A DNA stretch of 64,000 bases from Peptostreptococcus russellii (lineage in GTDB: Bacteria; Bacillota; Clostridia; Peptostreptococcales; Peptostreptococcaceae), in the NCBI RefSeq assembly GCF_003012055.1, contig NZ_JYGE01000003.1, positions 558,001-622,000 on the forward strand, in the 5' to 3' direction. The notes under the pieces were generated by a model. The model saw only the letters and a list, made by a program, of their open reading frames with translations, searched no databases and was not told the origin of the DNA. How positions within the stretch are numbered: the first letter of the stretch is position 1; each line of letters opens with the position of its first letter. The translations under genes and the position numbers were made by a program. This document shows positions 35,511 to 44,751 of this stretch, piece after piece.

Positions 35511-36362
35511 CTACAATTTTTCTAGATATTCTATGGCCTCATGTATTATCCAATCAGGAGTAGATGCTCCTGCAGTAACACCTATGACTTCATAATTAGA
35601 AAAATCTACATCATATAAATCTTCTCTTGTTTCTATTGATACGGTATTTCCTCTTTCTTTACATATATTTACAAGCTTTTGAGTATTTGAACTATGCTTT
35701 CCACCGATTACTACCATTACATCTACCTTGGAAGATAGCTCTCTAGCAGATTGTTGTCTTACTCTTGTAGCAGAACATATAGTATTTTTAATATCTAACT
35801 CAAGGTTGAGTGATTCTAAATATTCTATTATTTTCTCAAAGTTTTCTTCATTCATTGTTGTTTGAGATACTACTACATAGCTTTTATCATAGTCAAAATC
35901 ATACTTTAATACATCATCCATATCTTTAAATATAATTGCACTATCCTTGCACCACCCATTTATACCTATTACCTCTGGATGATTTTTATCTCCTAAAAGT
36001 ATTATAGCCTTTTTATCCTCTTCGCTCTTTTTAACTATCTCATGAATTTTTTTTACAAAAGGACAAGTAGTATCTACAATTTCTATACCTCTATCCCTTG
36101 CCTCATCATATATTTTCTTTGCAACACCGTGAGATCTAATTATCATTTCTATATTTTCTTTAATTTCTATTTCTTCTATCTCATCAACTGTTATAAGACC
36201 TCTTTCTTCATATTTTTCTACTGCTTGTCTATTATGAATAAGTGGCCCTAAAGCGTACACTTGCATATCTCTTTTTTCTTCTATCTCATTATATGCTATA
36301 TTCATTGCTCTTTTTACGCCGAAACAAAAACCTGCGTTATCAGCGATTATTACTCTCTTCAT
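35511..36362 (-). CDS. ispH: 4-hydroxy-3-methylbut-2-enyl diphosphate reductase
   Basis: 283 residues, the stand-alone LytB/IspH form (some clostridia carry an S1-domain fusion, absent here). The three cluster cysteines are in GFCFGVKRA, TTCPFVKK and TICSATRVRQ. Other motifs are RSHGV, GDKNHPEV, SQTTMN and GGKHSSNT. It performs the last step of the methylerythritol phosphate pathway to IPP and DMAPP. It lies in a minus-strand group behind cmk and plsC. Confidence 0.96.
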   Translation of the reverse strand: MKRVIIADNAGFCFGVKRAMNIAYNEIEEKRDMQVYALGPLIHNRQAVEKYEERGLITVDEIEEIEIKENIEMIIRSHGVAKKIYDEARDRGIEIVDTTCPFVKKIHEIVKKSEEDKKAIILLGDKNHPEVIGINGWCKDSAIIFKDMDDVLKYDFDYDKSYVVVSQTTMNEENFEKIIEYLESLNLELDIKNTICSATRVRQQSARELSSKVDVMVVIGGKHSSNTQKLVNICKERGNTVSIETREDLYDVDFSNYEVIGVTAGASTPDWIIHEAIEYLEKL

Positions 36363-36483
36363 ACTATCTACTATCCCTTCATTGCCAATAATGGCTTTAA
36401 ATAATTATTTAATAGTATTTTACCCATTTACTTACATTTTAAGCTTGATTACTGGCTTTTAAACTTTAATAATGATTGACATA

Positions 36484-37092
36484 TTACTTTTTTATGCCAT
36501 TTTTATTTTCTAAATAATTTTTTTCAACTGCATCCATCATAATTTGGGCTATTTCTTGATATTCCTTTTTATCAACCTTTCTTGTGTTGTACTCAGTCAT
36601 ATCTATTGTTTCCCCTATTACTACCTTTACCTTAGAAAAAGGCCTATAAGTACTTATTATACTCATAGGTAATATATTAGCCTTAGTCTTTAATGCAAAT
36701 AAGGCAACTCCTGGCTTTGCAGGTAAGAACTCTTCTGTTTCACTTCTCGTACCCTCTGGAAATATACCTAAAACTCTCCCACTTTTAATTTGCTTTAATA
36801 TTCCTTTTATAGTTGATAGACCTGGATTTTCTCTATCAATTGCTATTACCTCTAACTTTTTAAGTATCAATCTTAAAACAGGTATCTTAAATAACTCTTT
36901 TTTTGCGACAGGTATTATTCTTCTATTTCTTACTGAAGCCATCATAAAAACTGGATCTAGAACACTCTTATGATTTGCTACTATTATCAGGTTTCCATCG
37001 TCTGGAATATTCTCTTGACCAGTTATCTCCATTCTAAAAAAAATTTTAGAAAAAGCTCTTAGTACCCCGCATACAAAATTGTAAAACCTCAT
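36484..37092 (-). CDS. plsC: 1-acyl-sn-glycerol-3-phosphate acyltransferase
   Basis: 202 residues from ATG 37092 (AAGGGTGAT upstream). A membrane-associated acyltransferase with the catalytic H-x4-D block in VANHKSVLDP and the glycerophosphate-binding FPEGTRS. It makes phosphatidic acid from lysophosphatidic acid. It begins 10 bases after cmk, as in many Firmicutes with cmk-plsC-ispH order, so the three are likely one transcript. Confidence 0.92.
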   Translation of the reverse strand: MRFYNFVCGVLRAFSKIFFRMEITGQENIPDDGNLIIVANHKSVLDPVFMMASVRNRRIIPVAKKELFKIPVLRLILKKLEVIAIDRENPGLSTIKGILKQIKSGRVLGIFPEGTRSETEEFLPAKPGVALFALKTKANILPMSIISTYRPFSKVKVVIGETIDMTEYNTRKVDKKEYQEIAQIMMDAVEKNYLENKNGIKK

Positions 37093-37102
37093 TTTATCAC
37101 CC

Positions 37103-37765
37103 TTATCTGATTTTATCTGATTCCACCGCATCTATAATATAGTCTACCACTTCATTTATACTCATACTTGTTGAGTCTATTTCTATAGCATCTTCAGCTT
37201 TTATAAGAGGAGAAACCTCCCTAGTCGAATCAATTTTATCTCTCTTTTTTATATCTTCTATTATATTATCCAAGTCTACATCTTCGCCCTTAGACTTAAG
37301 CTCCTCATATCTTCTTCTTCCTCTCTCCTGTGCTGAAGCTGAAAGAAAGAATTTATATCTGGCATCTGGGAATATACAAGTGCCAACATCTCTTCCATCT
37401 AGTATAGCATCGCTTTCAGAAGCTATCTCTCTTTGTCTTGCTACTAATAGTTTTCTAACCTTCTTTATCTTTGCAACATTTGAAACATTTGAAGATACTT
37501 CCTGTCTTCTTATTTCTATATCTATGTTTTTACCATCTAAATAGATTTGATTATTTCGAAAATCTACATCAGATGATTCACAAATCTTTATTACCTCTTC
37601 TTCATTATTAATATTTATACCTTCTTCTATGCATTTATATGTGATTGCACGATACATTGCCCCCGTATCCAAATAGTTTATATCTAACCTTTTGGATACA
37701 AGTTTGGATATCGTACTTTTACCTGCACCTGCTGGCCCGTCTATCGCTATAATCAGATTTTCCAT
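37103..37765 (-). CDS. cmk: cytidylate kinase
   Basis: 220 residues. P-loop IDGPAGAGKSTISK, LDTGAMYRAIT, GRDVGTCIFP and the C-terminal IDSTSMSINEVVDYI match bacterial CMP/dCMP kinase. TGGAGA precedes the start. It heads the cmk-plsC-ispH group, tying nucleotide supply to lipid and isoprenoid genes only by operon position. Confidence 0.96.
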   Translation of the reverse strand: MENLIIAIDGPAGAGKSTISKLVSKRLDINYLDTGAMYRAITYKCIEEGININNEEEVIKICESSDVDFRNNQIYLDGKNIDIEIRRQEVSSNVSNVAKIKKVRKLLVARQREIASESDAILDGRDVGTCIFPDARYKFFLSASAQERGRRRYEELKSKGEDVDLDNIIEDIKKRDKIDSTREVSPLIKAEDAIEIDSTSMSINEVVDYIIDAVESDKIR

Positions 37766-37860
37766 TCATTTCTCCATTCTTTTTATATTGAAATTAATCA
37801 AAAATAAAAACTTATTTATAATAATTATATATTATAGTTATTTTCTGTAGTTATCCTTAA

Positions 37861-39156
37861 CTATTTCAAACTTTCTGCAGCACTCATACCTGCTAAGTAA
37901 CCTGTAGAAAAGGCTATCTGTAAGTTGTAACCCCCAGTTAAAGCATCGACGTCTATCACTTCTCCTGCAAAATATATACCTGAATCAATCACTGACTCTA
38001 AACTACTAGAATCAATATTTTTTACATCTATTCCACCAGAAGTTATAGTTGCTCTTTCTAGATCTGCTAATGATGTTGGAGTCAACTCTGCTTTTTTAAG
38101 TGATTTGTAAAGTATTTCAAAGTTTTTATTTGAAATATTTGCACTGCAATCATTTATAAAGTCAAATTTTCCATCCGATTCCTCATTACATTTTTCCAGT
38201 ATCCTCTTTAAAAAATTGTTGGGAAATAATTCTTTAAGATTACTTAAAATTGTTTTTTTAGGATTACTTTTTGCTATGTCAAAAAGTTCATCTTTAGCTA
38301 TATCTGTTATAAAATCAATCTCTAAAATTGATTCTTCTATACTTCTATTAATATAAGATGATGCCTTCAAAACAGCAGGTCCACCGATACCTTTATGAGT
38401 AAAAACCATATCACCATATAATTCTGCTAGCTTTTTCGATTTTTGATTACTAGTTTTGGAACTATTTTTATTTTTGGAACTTACTTTAGATACTGTGATA
38501 GATACATTTTGAAGCGATATTCCTGGAATATCCTTTACCCAACTTTCTTTTATATTCATAGGAGCCAAGGCTGGAACTTCCTTGATCACATTGTAACCCT
38601 TTTTAGAAAGTATCTTCATAATAGAGCCATCAGACCCTGTCTGAGGATAACTAGACCCCCCTGAAGCTATTATAATCCTATCAGATTTTATTATCAAATC
38701 ATCAGAAATTATTTTCTTTTCTTTTAGATTTATATCTCCTACCTTACTCTTACTTATATAATCTATATTTGATTTTCTCAGCTCTAAGTTCAACACTTCA
38801 ATCAAGTCCATAGATTTTCCACTTTTTAAATATACCTTATTATCATTGTCATCCTCTACCACATAGTCTAGTCCAATTTTTTTTATAAATTCTTTTAAGT
38901 CTTCATTTGAAAAGCTATACAAAGATGAGTAGAGAAATTTCTTGTTTCTCACTATATTATCAAAGAAATTAGATATATCTTTATTGTTGGTGAAATTACA
39001 TCTTCCACCACCTGTAATTCTAAGTTTATTTCCAATATTACTATTAGAATCAATTATACATATATCAGCCTGATTATTTACTTTTCTTGCAGACAAAGCT
39101 GCCATTATACCTGCTGGACCTGCGCCCAAAATTGCAATATCATAATTTTTTAGCAT
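37861..39156 (-). CDS. NAD(P)/FAD-dependent oxidoreductase, HI0933/BaiN-like
   Basis: 431 residues. An N-terminal Rossmann FAD motif (AILGAGPAGIMAALSA), the family signature GGGRCNFTN, IIASGGSSYPQTGSDG, and a C-terminal ALTGGYNLQIAFSTGYLAG identify the HI0933 (YhiN) family. Relatives include the BaiN bile-acid reductase annotation, but most members have no known substrate, so that function should not be assumed. GGAGA precedes the start. The phosphatase gene ends 17 bases upstream. Confidence 0.88.
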   Translation of the reverse strand: MLKNYDIAILGAGPAGIMAALSARKVNNQADICIIDSNSNIGNKLRITGGGRCNFTNNKDISNFFDNIVRNKKFLYSSLYSFSNEDLKEFIKKIGLDYVVEDDNDNKVYLKSGKSMDLIEVLNLELRKSNIDYISKSKVGDINLKEKKIISDDLIIKSDRIIIASGGSSYPQTGSDGSIMKILSKKGYNVIKEVPALAPMNIKESWVKDIPGISLQNVSITVSKVSSKNKNSSKTSNQKSKKLAELYGDMVFTHKGIGGPAVLKASSYINRSIEESILEIDFITDIAKDELFDIAKSNPKKTILSNLKELFPNNFLKRILEKCNEESDGKFDFINDCSANISNKNFEILYKSLKKAELTPTSLADLERATITSGGIDVKNIDSSSLESVIDSGIYFAGEVIDVDALTGGYNLQIAFSTGYLAGMSAAESLK

Positions 39157-39173
39157 TTATTATTTTCTCCAAT

Positions 39174-39824
39174 TTATTCTAAAGCACTAACTTTTTCATT
39201 AGCCCCTCTATTTTTATCTGTTTTTAGATGTCTTGTATCATTCATCTTCATAATCACAGGGCCATAATTTCTATACTCTACTATATTCAAGGCAGTATTA
39301 TCCTGCTTAATTCTATATAAATTTCTAACATGAGATTCAAGAAAATCTAAAAGCATCACTCTTACAGTTACTGAATGTGATACCAATAATATATGTCTAT
39401 TGTCATATTTATCGTTTAGCATTTTTATAAGTTCTTCAGTTCTATCTTTTACCATAGATAAGGCTTCTCCCTTAGGAATATGGGCTTTATCTGGCTCTTC
39501 TCTCCACATTCTAAAAGTATCCGGATACATTTTCTCTATCTTTTTCATTGGCATACCTTCCCATATACCAAAGCCCATCTCTCTAAGAAGATTTGTCGGC
39601 TCAACCTTAATATTTAATTTACTGCCAACTATTTCTGCAGTTTGAACAGCTCTTCCTAAGTCACTACAATATATCATATCTATAGGATAATTCTTTAAAG
39701 CCTCTGCTAATTCACTTGCTTGCCTTTCTCCTAGTTCTGTAAGAGGAGAATTACCATGCCCCTGAGTCTTTCCTAAAGTATTCCATACAGTTTGTCCATG
39801 TCTTACTAAGTAATATGTATTCAT
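39174..39824 (-). CDS. histidine phosphatase (phosphoglycerate mutase-like) family protein
   Basis: 216 residues. Catalytic His in LVRHGQTVWNT, the EMGFGIWEGM region and the second His in LLVSHSVTVRVML are those of cofactor-dependent PGM-type phosphatases (GpmB/CobC/PhoE-like). Substrate cannot be inferred. TAGGAGG precedes the start. It forms a likely two-gene unit with the flavoprotein downstream. Confidence 0.88.
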   Translation of the reverse strand: MNTYYLVRHGQTVWNTLGKTQGHGNSPLTELGERQASELAEALKNYPIDMIYCSDLGRAVQTAEIVGSKLNIKVEPTNLLREMGFGIWEGMPMKKIEKMYPDTFRMWREEPDKAHIPKGEALSMVKDRTEELIKMLNDKYDNRHILLVSHSVTVRVMLLDFLESHVRNLYRIKQDNTALNIVEYRNYGPVIMKMNDTRHLKTDKNRGANEKVSALE

Positions 39825-39875
39825 ATTGCCTCCTATTATTAATCTCTTTTTGTTTTTATTAATAAATATCTATCC

Positions 39876-39918
39876 TTAAAGTAAAGTAACCCAATATGAT
39901 ATCAACATATTAGGTTAC
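39876..39918 (-). terminator. terminator after the RpiR-family gene
   Basis: On the minus strand GTAACCTAATATG pairs with CATATTGGGTTAC (one mismatch/wobble) around a seven-base loop, followed by TTTACTTTAA. Confidence 0.75.
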
Positions 39919-39926
39919 GCTAGTAT

Positions 39927-40802
39927 TTACTCATATATTTCAAATTTTTCCCAGATATCTTCTAATTCATTAAAATATGACATTATATCCTCTTTTTCTC
40001 TCATGGCTACACCTATTACTAAAGCATTTGCCACGCTAAATGCTGGTACAAGAGAATCTACAAATGAAACCATATTATTTTTAACTGTTACTATTACATC
40101 TGAAATCTTTGCTGTAGGAGCATTGTAGCTATCTGTAAGTGCTATTACTTTAGCTCCTCTTTCTTTAGCAAATTCCGCTACTTGTAGGGTCTTTTTTGAA
40201 TACCTTGGAAAACTTATTACGATTAAAACGTCACCTTTTCCAAGCTTAATCATCTGTTCTACGGGCTCGCCCATATCCATTCTTACAATTATCACGTCAT
40301 CTAATATATAGTTTAGGTAATAACCTAGATACTTTGCTACATATATAGAACTTCTTAACCCCATTATATATAGCTTCTTAGCAGAAATAATTGTATTTAC
40401 TGCCTTTTCATATGATTTTTCCTCTAGAGTATCAAGAGTTTCTTTGATATTATCAATATCTGCCTTTAATACATTTTCTAGAATTTTTGAATCAGTGGAA
40501 TAATCCCTATTGGCCATTTCCACTCTTTCTACTGTTGTCAGCTTTGTCTTGATTAGCTCCTGAAGGTCATCCTGAAACTTTGGATATCCCGAAAATCCTA
40601 ATGAATTAGCAAATCTTACAACAGTAGACTCACTTACTCCGACGGTTTCACCCAACTTTGAAGCTGTCATAAATGCAACTTTTGGGTAATTTCCCATAGT
40701 ATAATTTGCAAGTAATTTTTGACCTTTACTCATTGTTTTATACTTTTCTTTCATAATAGTCATAAGACTATCACTTTCATTTATATTTACATCATCATTC
40801 AT
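39927..40802 (-). CDS. RpiR-family transcriptional regulator (HTH plus SIS domain)
   Basis: 291 residues. The N-terminal helix-turn-helix (ASKLGETVGVSESTVVRFAN) is followed by a SIS sugar-phosphate-sensing domain (KKLYIMGLRSSIYVAKYL, DVLIVISFPRYSKKTLQ). Such regulators respond to phosphosugars. No sugar-catabolic gene is adjacent, so the target is unknown. AAGGGG precedes the start. It stands as a single gene with its own terminator. Confidence 0.9.
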   Translation of the reverse strand: MNDDVNINESDSLMTIMKEKYKTMSKGQKLLANYTMGNYPKVAFMTASKLGETVGVSESTVVRFANSLGFSGYPKFQDDLQELIKTKLTTVERVEMANRDYSTDSKILENVLKADIDNIKETLDTLEEKSYEKAVNTIISAKKLYIMGLRSSIYVAKYLGYYLNYILDDVIIVRMDMGEPVEQMIKLGKGDVLIVISFPRYSKKTLQVAEFAKERGAKVIALTDSYNAPTAKISDVIVTVKNNMVSFVDSLVPAFSVANALVIGVAMREKEDIMSYFNELEDIWEKFEIYE

Positions 40803-40946
40803 ATAATAAGACCCCTTATATAAAATACTTAATTATCACTAATAACATTATACAGTAATAATATAATATTTTCAATTGAATAGACAATTCCTTAATAGAT
40901 TAATGAAAAAAATATTTGTCATTTCAGCAAATATAATAAATTTTCT

Positions 40947-41513
40947 TTATTTTCTTTTTTCTATAAGAATTAACTTCGGAGGCTTATTTTTTTGATTCAA
41001 AAAATTGACCATAGATACATTATATTTTTTCTGATCCAAAGCTTCAACAAAGGATTTAACTTCTAAAAACTCTTCCATGCCACCTTCATGCCCAACATAT
41101 GATGCCAAGGCTATCATGGCACCTTGGGATAAAAGTTCTATTATAGATTCTATCGACTTAATAGTTGTATTAGCTCTTGTTATAATACTATGATCAGCTT
41201 TCGGTAAATAACCCAGATTAAAAACTGCAAAATCGATCTGCCTATCTACATATAGCCCAACATTCTCATGACCGTCATGTATTATTTTACTATTGTCTTC
41301 AAATCCATTCTCTTGCAATAATCTTTTCGTGTTATTAACTGCCAACTCTTGAATATCAAACCCGTATCCAAATCCCTTTTCACCGACTATTTTCATCAAA
41401 TATAGTATATCATTACCATTTCCTACTGTTGCATCCAGTATGCTGTCTCCAGCTTTTAACTTACTCTTTGCTATTAACTTTATTATACTGTTCACATTGT
41501 TGAAATCTTCCAT
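40947..41513 (-). CDS. class I SAM-dependent methyltransferase, YtqB / rRNA_methylase family
   Basis: 188 residues. SAM-binding DATVGNGNDILYL, the acidic strand GYGFDIQELAV, and FNLGYLPKADHSI match the small YtqB family (PF06962), called a putative rRNA methylase; the true substrate is unsettled. AGAGGT precedes the start, 58 bases downstream of the pseudouridine synthase gene, and co-transcription is likely. Confidence 0.85.
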   Translation of the reverse strand: MEDFNNVNSIIKLIAKSKLKAGDSILDATVGNGNDILYLMKIVGEKGFGYGFDIQELAVNNTKRLLQENGFEDNSKIIHDGHENVGLYVDRQIDFAVFNLGYLPKADHSIITRANTTIKSIESIIELLSQGAMIALASYVGHEGGMEEFLEVKSFVEALDQKKYNVSMVNFLNQKNKPPKLILIEKRK

Positions 41514-41571
41514 ATAATTTATACCTCTAATTCTTTACTTGTAAAACTTTTATGTATCGGCTAACAAATAA

Positions 41572-42291
41572 TTACTTACGATTTTTCAAATACTTAAGTT
41601 CCGCTTCAGTAAGACTTCTATGTTCTCCAGGATTTAAGTCATTTAAGTGTATTTCACCAAGCGCAATTCTTTTAAGATTCATTACCGGATGACCTATAGC
41701 TTCAAACATCTTTCTCACCTGTCTATTGTGTCCTTCGTGTATTGTTGCCTTACATACTGAATAGTTTTTCTCCGTGCTTGTCTTTAGTATTTTTATTTCT
41801 GCCTTTGCTGTAACATAATTTTCTATTTCTAAACCATTTTCAAATGAAGAAATTTCCCTTGCTGTAGGTATGCCTCTTACTGAAGCTATATATGTCTTAT
41901 TAAACTCATGACTTGGATGCGTTAATTTATATGTAAGATCTCCGTCATTTGTCATAAGTAATAAACCACTAGTTTCATAGTCTAATCTACCTACTGGATA
42001 TACTCTTTCTTTTACATTTGGAATTAAATCCATTACACTCTTTCTGCCAAACTGTTCTTTTGCCGTTGTTATATATCCTTCTGGCTTGTTTAGTAAAATA
42101 TATACTTTCTTCTCATCTTCTCTAGATATTGTCTGTCCATCAAACTCAACTATATCTCTATCCTCATCAACTTGATAAGATAGTTCCTTCATTACACTAC
42201 CATTTACTTTTATTCTTCCAGCTAATATATATTCCTCAGCCTTTCTTCTTGATGCAATTCCTGATCTTGCTATAAATTTATTTATTCTCAT
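41572..42291 (-). CDS. rluB: 23S rRNA pseudouridine synthase, RluB/RsuA family
   Basis: 239 residues. The N-terminal S4 RNA-binding domain (RINKFIARSGIASRRKAEEY) is followed by the catalytic GRLDYETSGLLLMTNDG with its Asp, and GHNRQVRKMFEAIGHPV. This is the RluB/YpuL type, modifying 23S rRNA near position 2605; RsuA or RluF types are close relatives. AAGGGGAT precedes the start. Confidence 0.88.
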   Translation of the reverse strand: MRINKFIARSGIASRRKAEEYILAGRIKVNGSVMKELSYQVDEDRDIVEFDGQTISREDEKKVYILLNKPEGYITTAKEQFGRKSVMDLIPNVKERVYPVGRLDYETSGLLLMTNDGDLTYKLTHPSHEFNKTYIASVRGIPTAREISSFENGLEIENYVTAKAEIKILKTSTEKNYSVCKATIHEGHNRQVRKMFEAIGHPVMNLKRIALGEIHLNDLNPGEHRSLTEAELKYLKNRK

Positions 42292-42304
42292 TTTAAATCC
42301 CCTT

Positions 42305-42337
42305 AATAAAAAGCTATCTCTAAAAGAAATAGCTTTT
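42305..42337 (-). terminator. terminator after the lipoprotein gene
   Basis: On the minus strand AAAAGCTAT pairs with ATAGCTTTT and is followed by TATT. It separates the lipoprotein from rluB. Confidence 0.75.
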
Positions 42338-42356
42338 CTAATTATAATTAACTTTT

Positions 42357-43127
42357 CTAATTTCCTACACCTTGTTGCGTTTGCGGTTGTGTCTGTGTTT
42401 GACCTATACCACCTGTATTTCCTCCACTTTGTTGACCTGTGTTATTCCCCGTGTTGCCTCCAACATTATTTCCAGTAGAATTACCTGTATTAGGTGGATT
42501 TGTTCCAGTTGTATTGCTTCCGCCATAATTGTTGTTAGATCCTGTACTGCCTGTATAGTCCTTGTCTTGAGATCCTGTACTGCCTGTATAGTCTTTTTTC
42601 TCTGTTGTTTTATCAGAGTAATCATCTTCACTATTACTTTTTGAAGAGTACTGTTGTTTATCACTATAAAAATTTGAGCTATATATAGAGGCACTTGTAT
42701 AGTTATTTTTATTTTCCTCTGCCGTTTTCTTTGCATTTTCTTTTCTAGTAATTGTTGCTCTTTTTTGATTTTTCAAAGCTTCTTGAGCTTTTGCCAACAT
42801 ATCTTCTGCCTGACTTCTTACTTTTGCAGATCCTGAATTATCATTTAATAAATCTTGTAACTCCTTTATTTCCTGTTCATAATCCTTACGAGATTCGCAT
42901 TTTTGAGCCTTTTTTAGCTTCATAGCTTGATAGTACATTCCTCTTGCTTCTGAGTTGGACTCATCTTCATCTAGGACTTTAGAAAGATTAGTCATAGCTT
43001 TATCATATTCACCATTTTCAATGAATTTTCTAGCACCAGTCATCAATTCACTTGACTCTGTAAATCCACACCCTGAAAGAGTAAGTGCACATATCAATAC
43101 CATTATCGAAATTATTTTCTTATTCAT
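42357..43127 (-). CDS. lipoprotein with TPR-like region and Gly/Asn/Thr-rich tail
   Basis: 256 residues from ATG 43127 (CAGGAGGT upstream). Signal peptide with lipobox LTLSGC, then a helical repeat-like region (ARKFIENGEYDKAMTNLSKV, about residues 30-120) resembling a TPR pair, and a low-complexity tail of about 110 residues rich in Gly, Asn, Thr and Gln. The tail contains two DYTGSTGS units encoded by an exact 24-bp direct repeat (42537-42560 and 42570-42593, period 33). Surface-exposed scaffold is plausible; no function can be assigned. Confidence 0.8.
   Translation of the reverse strand: MNKKIISIMVLICALTLSGCGFTESSELMTGARKFIENGEYDKAMTNLSKVLDEDESNSEARGMYYQAMKLKKAQKCESRKDYEQEIKELQDLLNDNSGSAKVRSQAEDMLAKAQEALKNQKRATITRKENAKKTAEENKNNYTSASIYSSNFYSDKQQYSSKSNSEDDYSDKTTEKKDYTGSTGSQDKDYTGSTGSNNNYGGSNTTGTNPPNTGNSTGNNVGGNTGNNTGQQSGGNTGGIGQTQTQPQTQQGVGN
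42537..42593. repeat. 24-bp direct repeat in the lipoprotein gene
   Basis: Two identical 24-bp copies start 33 bases apart and encode the duplicated DYTGSTGS units. The period is a multiple of three, so copy-number change would keep frame. Confidence 0.95.
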
Positions 43128-43261
43128 CTTAACCTCCTGTAAAGGTACTCGCATCCTAAAATTAACGTAAAAACACGCTAATTACCTTTTTATTATACCA
43201 TATGGTCTTTAATCAAGCAAACAATTAAAGAGCTATTATAGATACTAATCTATAATTATTT

Positions 43262-43300
43262 AAACAAAAGATAGGGCTACCATTACAGTAGCCCTATCTT
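43262..43300 (-). terminator. terminator of the nfnAB operon
   Basis: A 13-bp perfect stem (AAGATAGGGCTAC and complement) around a seven-base loop, followed on the minus strand by TTGTTTA. Confidence 0.88.
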
Positions 43301-43362
43301 AATAAATATAGTCTATTTTTCATTCACTTAAAATTCAAAATAAGAAAACAAGCGAGTTAAAT

Positions 43363-44751
43363 TTATAAATATTTTTCTCTTAAATACTTATCCATAGCAG
43401 CCGCTGCTGATCTACCAGCACCCATTGCTGATATAACTGTTGCAGCACCTGTTACAGTGTCTCCACCTGCATAGATAGCTTCTAGAGAAGTCAATCCGTC
43501 CTCATCAGCAACTATACATCTTTTCTTGTTTATATCAAGACCTGGTGTTGTAGATGCGATTAATGGGTTTGGTCTAGTTCCAAGTGACATTATTACCATA
43601 TCTACATCCAAATCAAATTCAGATCCTGGTATTTCTACTGGTCTTCTTCTTCCAGATGCATCTGGCTCTCCAAGTTCCATTCTAATACAAGTCATTCCAC
43701 AAACATTACCGTTTTCATCGACAAGTATTTCTTTTGGATTAGTTAGAAGGTTGAAATCTATGCCTTCTTCCTTTGCATGATGTACTTCTTCTACTCTTGC
43801 TGGGAGTTCTTCTTCACTTCTTCTGTATACTATATGAGACTTAGCTCCTAGACGAAGAGCAGTTCTTGCAGCATCCATTGCAACGTTTCCGCCACCAACT
43901 GTAGCCACACGTTTACCCACTCTGATTGGAGTATCATAGTCATCTTTGTAAGCCTTCATTAGATTTACTCTTGTTAAGAATTCATTTGCAGATAAAACAC
44001 CATTTGCATTCTCACCAGGTATTCCCATAAATGATGGAAGTCCTGCTCCAGAACCTATGAATACTGCCTTGAATCCTTCATCTTCAAACATTTCTTCTAT
44101 AGTCATTGTTCTACCAACAACTACATTAGTTTCTATCTTAACTCCTAATTTTTCAATAGAGTTTACTTCATAATCAACAACTTCTGACTTTGGAAGTCTA
44201 AATTCTGGTATACCATAAGTTAAAACACCACCTGCTTTGTGGAATGCTTCAAATATAGTTACTTCATATCCTAACTTTGCCAAGTCTCCTGCACAAGCAA
44301 GTCCTGATGGTCCAGAACCAACTACAGCAACCTTTATTCCATTGCTCTTAATATCTCCGCTTAGGTCTACCTTATTTTTTCTAGACCAGTCCGCTACAAA
44401 TCTTTCAAGCTTACCAATTGATACTGGTTCACCCTTTATACCTAATATACATCTACCTTCACACTGTGATTCCTGTGGGCATACACGACCACATACAGCT
44501 GGAAGAGAACTACTCTTAGCAATTACCTTAGCAGCTTCTTCAAAGTTTCCTTCTTTTACTTCCTGAATAAATGCAGGTATATCTATACTTACTGGACATC
44601 CGCCTACACACTTAGGGTTTTTGCAGTTTAGACATCTCTGTGCTTCCTTCATTGCTTCTTCTTCATTATATCCATAACAAACTTCTTCAAAGTTCGTTGC
44701 TCTTACCTTTGGATCTTGTTCTCTTACTGGAACCTTTGGTGACATAGCCAT
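43363..44751 (-). CDS. nfnB: NfnB subunit (glutamate-synthase-small-subunit-like), NADP(H)-ferredoxin bifurcating complex
   Basis: 462 residues. N-terminal ferredoxin-like cysteines (CLNCKNPKCVGGCPV and CGRVCPQESQCEGRC) bind two [4Fe-4S] clusters. A FAD Rossmann motif (VVGSGPSGLACAGDL) and an NADP-binding GGGNVAMDAARTA follow. It resembles GltD, but it directly follows an NfnA-type gene with one shared base (TAATG), so NADH-dependent reduced ferredoxin:NADP oxidoreductase is the best call. This complex couples ferredoxin and NADH oxidation to NADPH formation. GGGGGTG inside nfnA is the ribosome-binding site. Confidence 0.9.
   Translation of the reverse strand: MAMSPKVPVREQDPKVRATNFEEVCYGYNEEEAMKEAQRCLNCKNPKCVGGCPVSIDIPAFIQEVKEGNFEEAAKVIAKSSSLPAVCGRVCPQESQCEGRCILGIKGEPVSIGKLERFVADWSRKNKVDLSGDIKSNGIKVAVVGSGPSGLACAGDLAKLGYEVTIFEAFHKAGGVLTYGIPEFRLPKSEVVDYEVNSIEKLGVKIETNVVVGRTMTIEEMFEDEGFKAVFIGSGAGLPSFMGIPGENANGVLSANEFLTRVNLMKAYKDDYDTPIRVGKRVATVGGGNVAMDAARTALRLGAKSHIVYRRSEEELPARVEEVHHAKEEGIDFNLLTNPKEILVDENGNVCGMTCIRMELGEPDASGRRRPVEIPGSEFDLDVDMVIMSLGTRPNPLIASTTPGLDINKKRCIVADEDGLTSLEAIYAGGDTVTGAATVISAMGAGRSAAAAMDKYLREKYL

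Noticed and set aside
37861..39156. Bile-acid metabolism gene (baiN)
   Set aside because: The HI0933-family match is broad and no other bai gene is present, so a bile-acid role is not supported.
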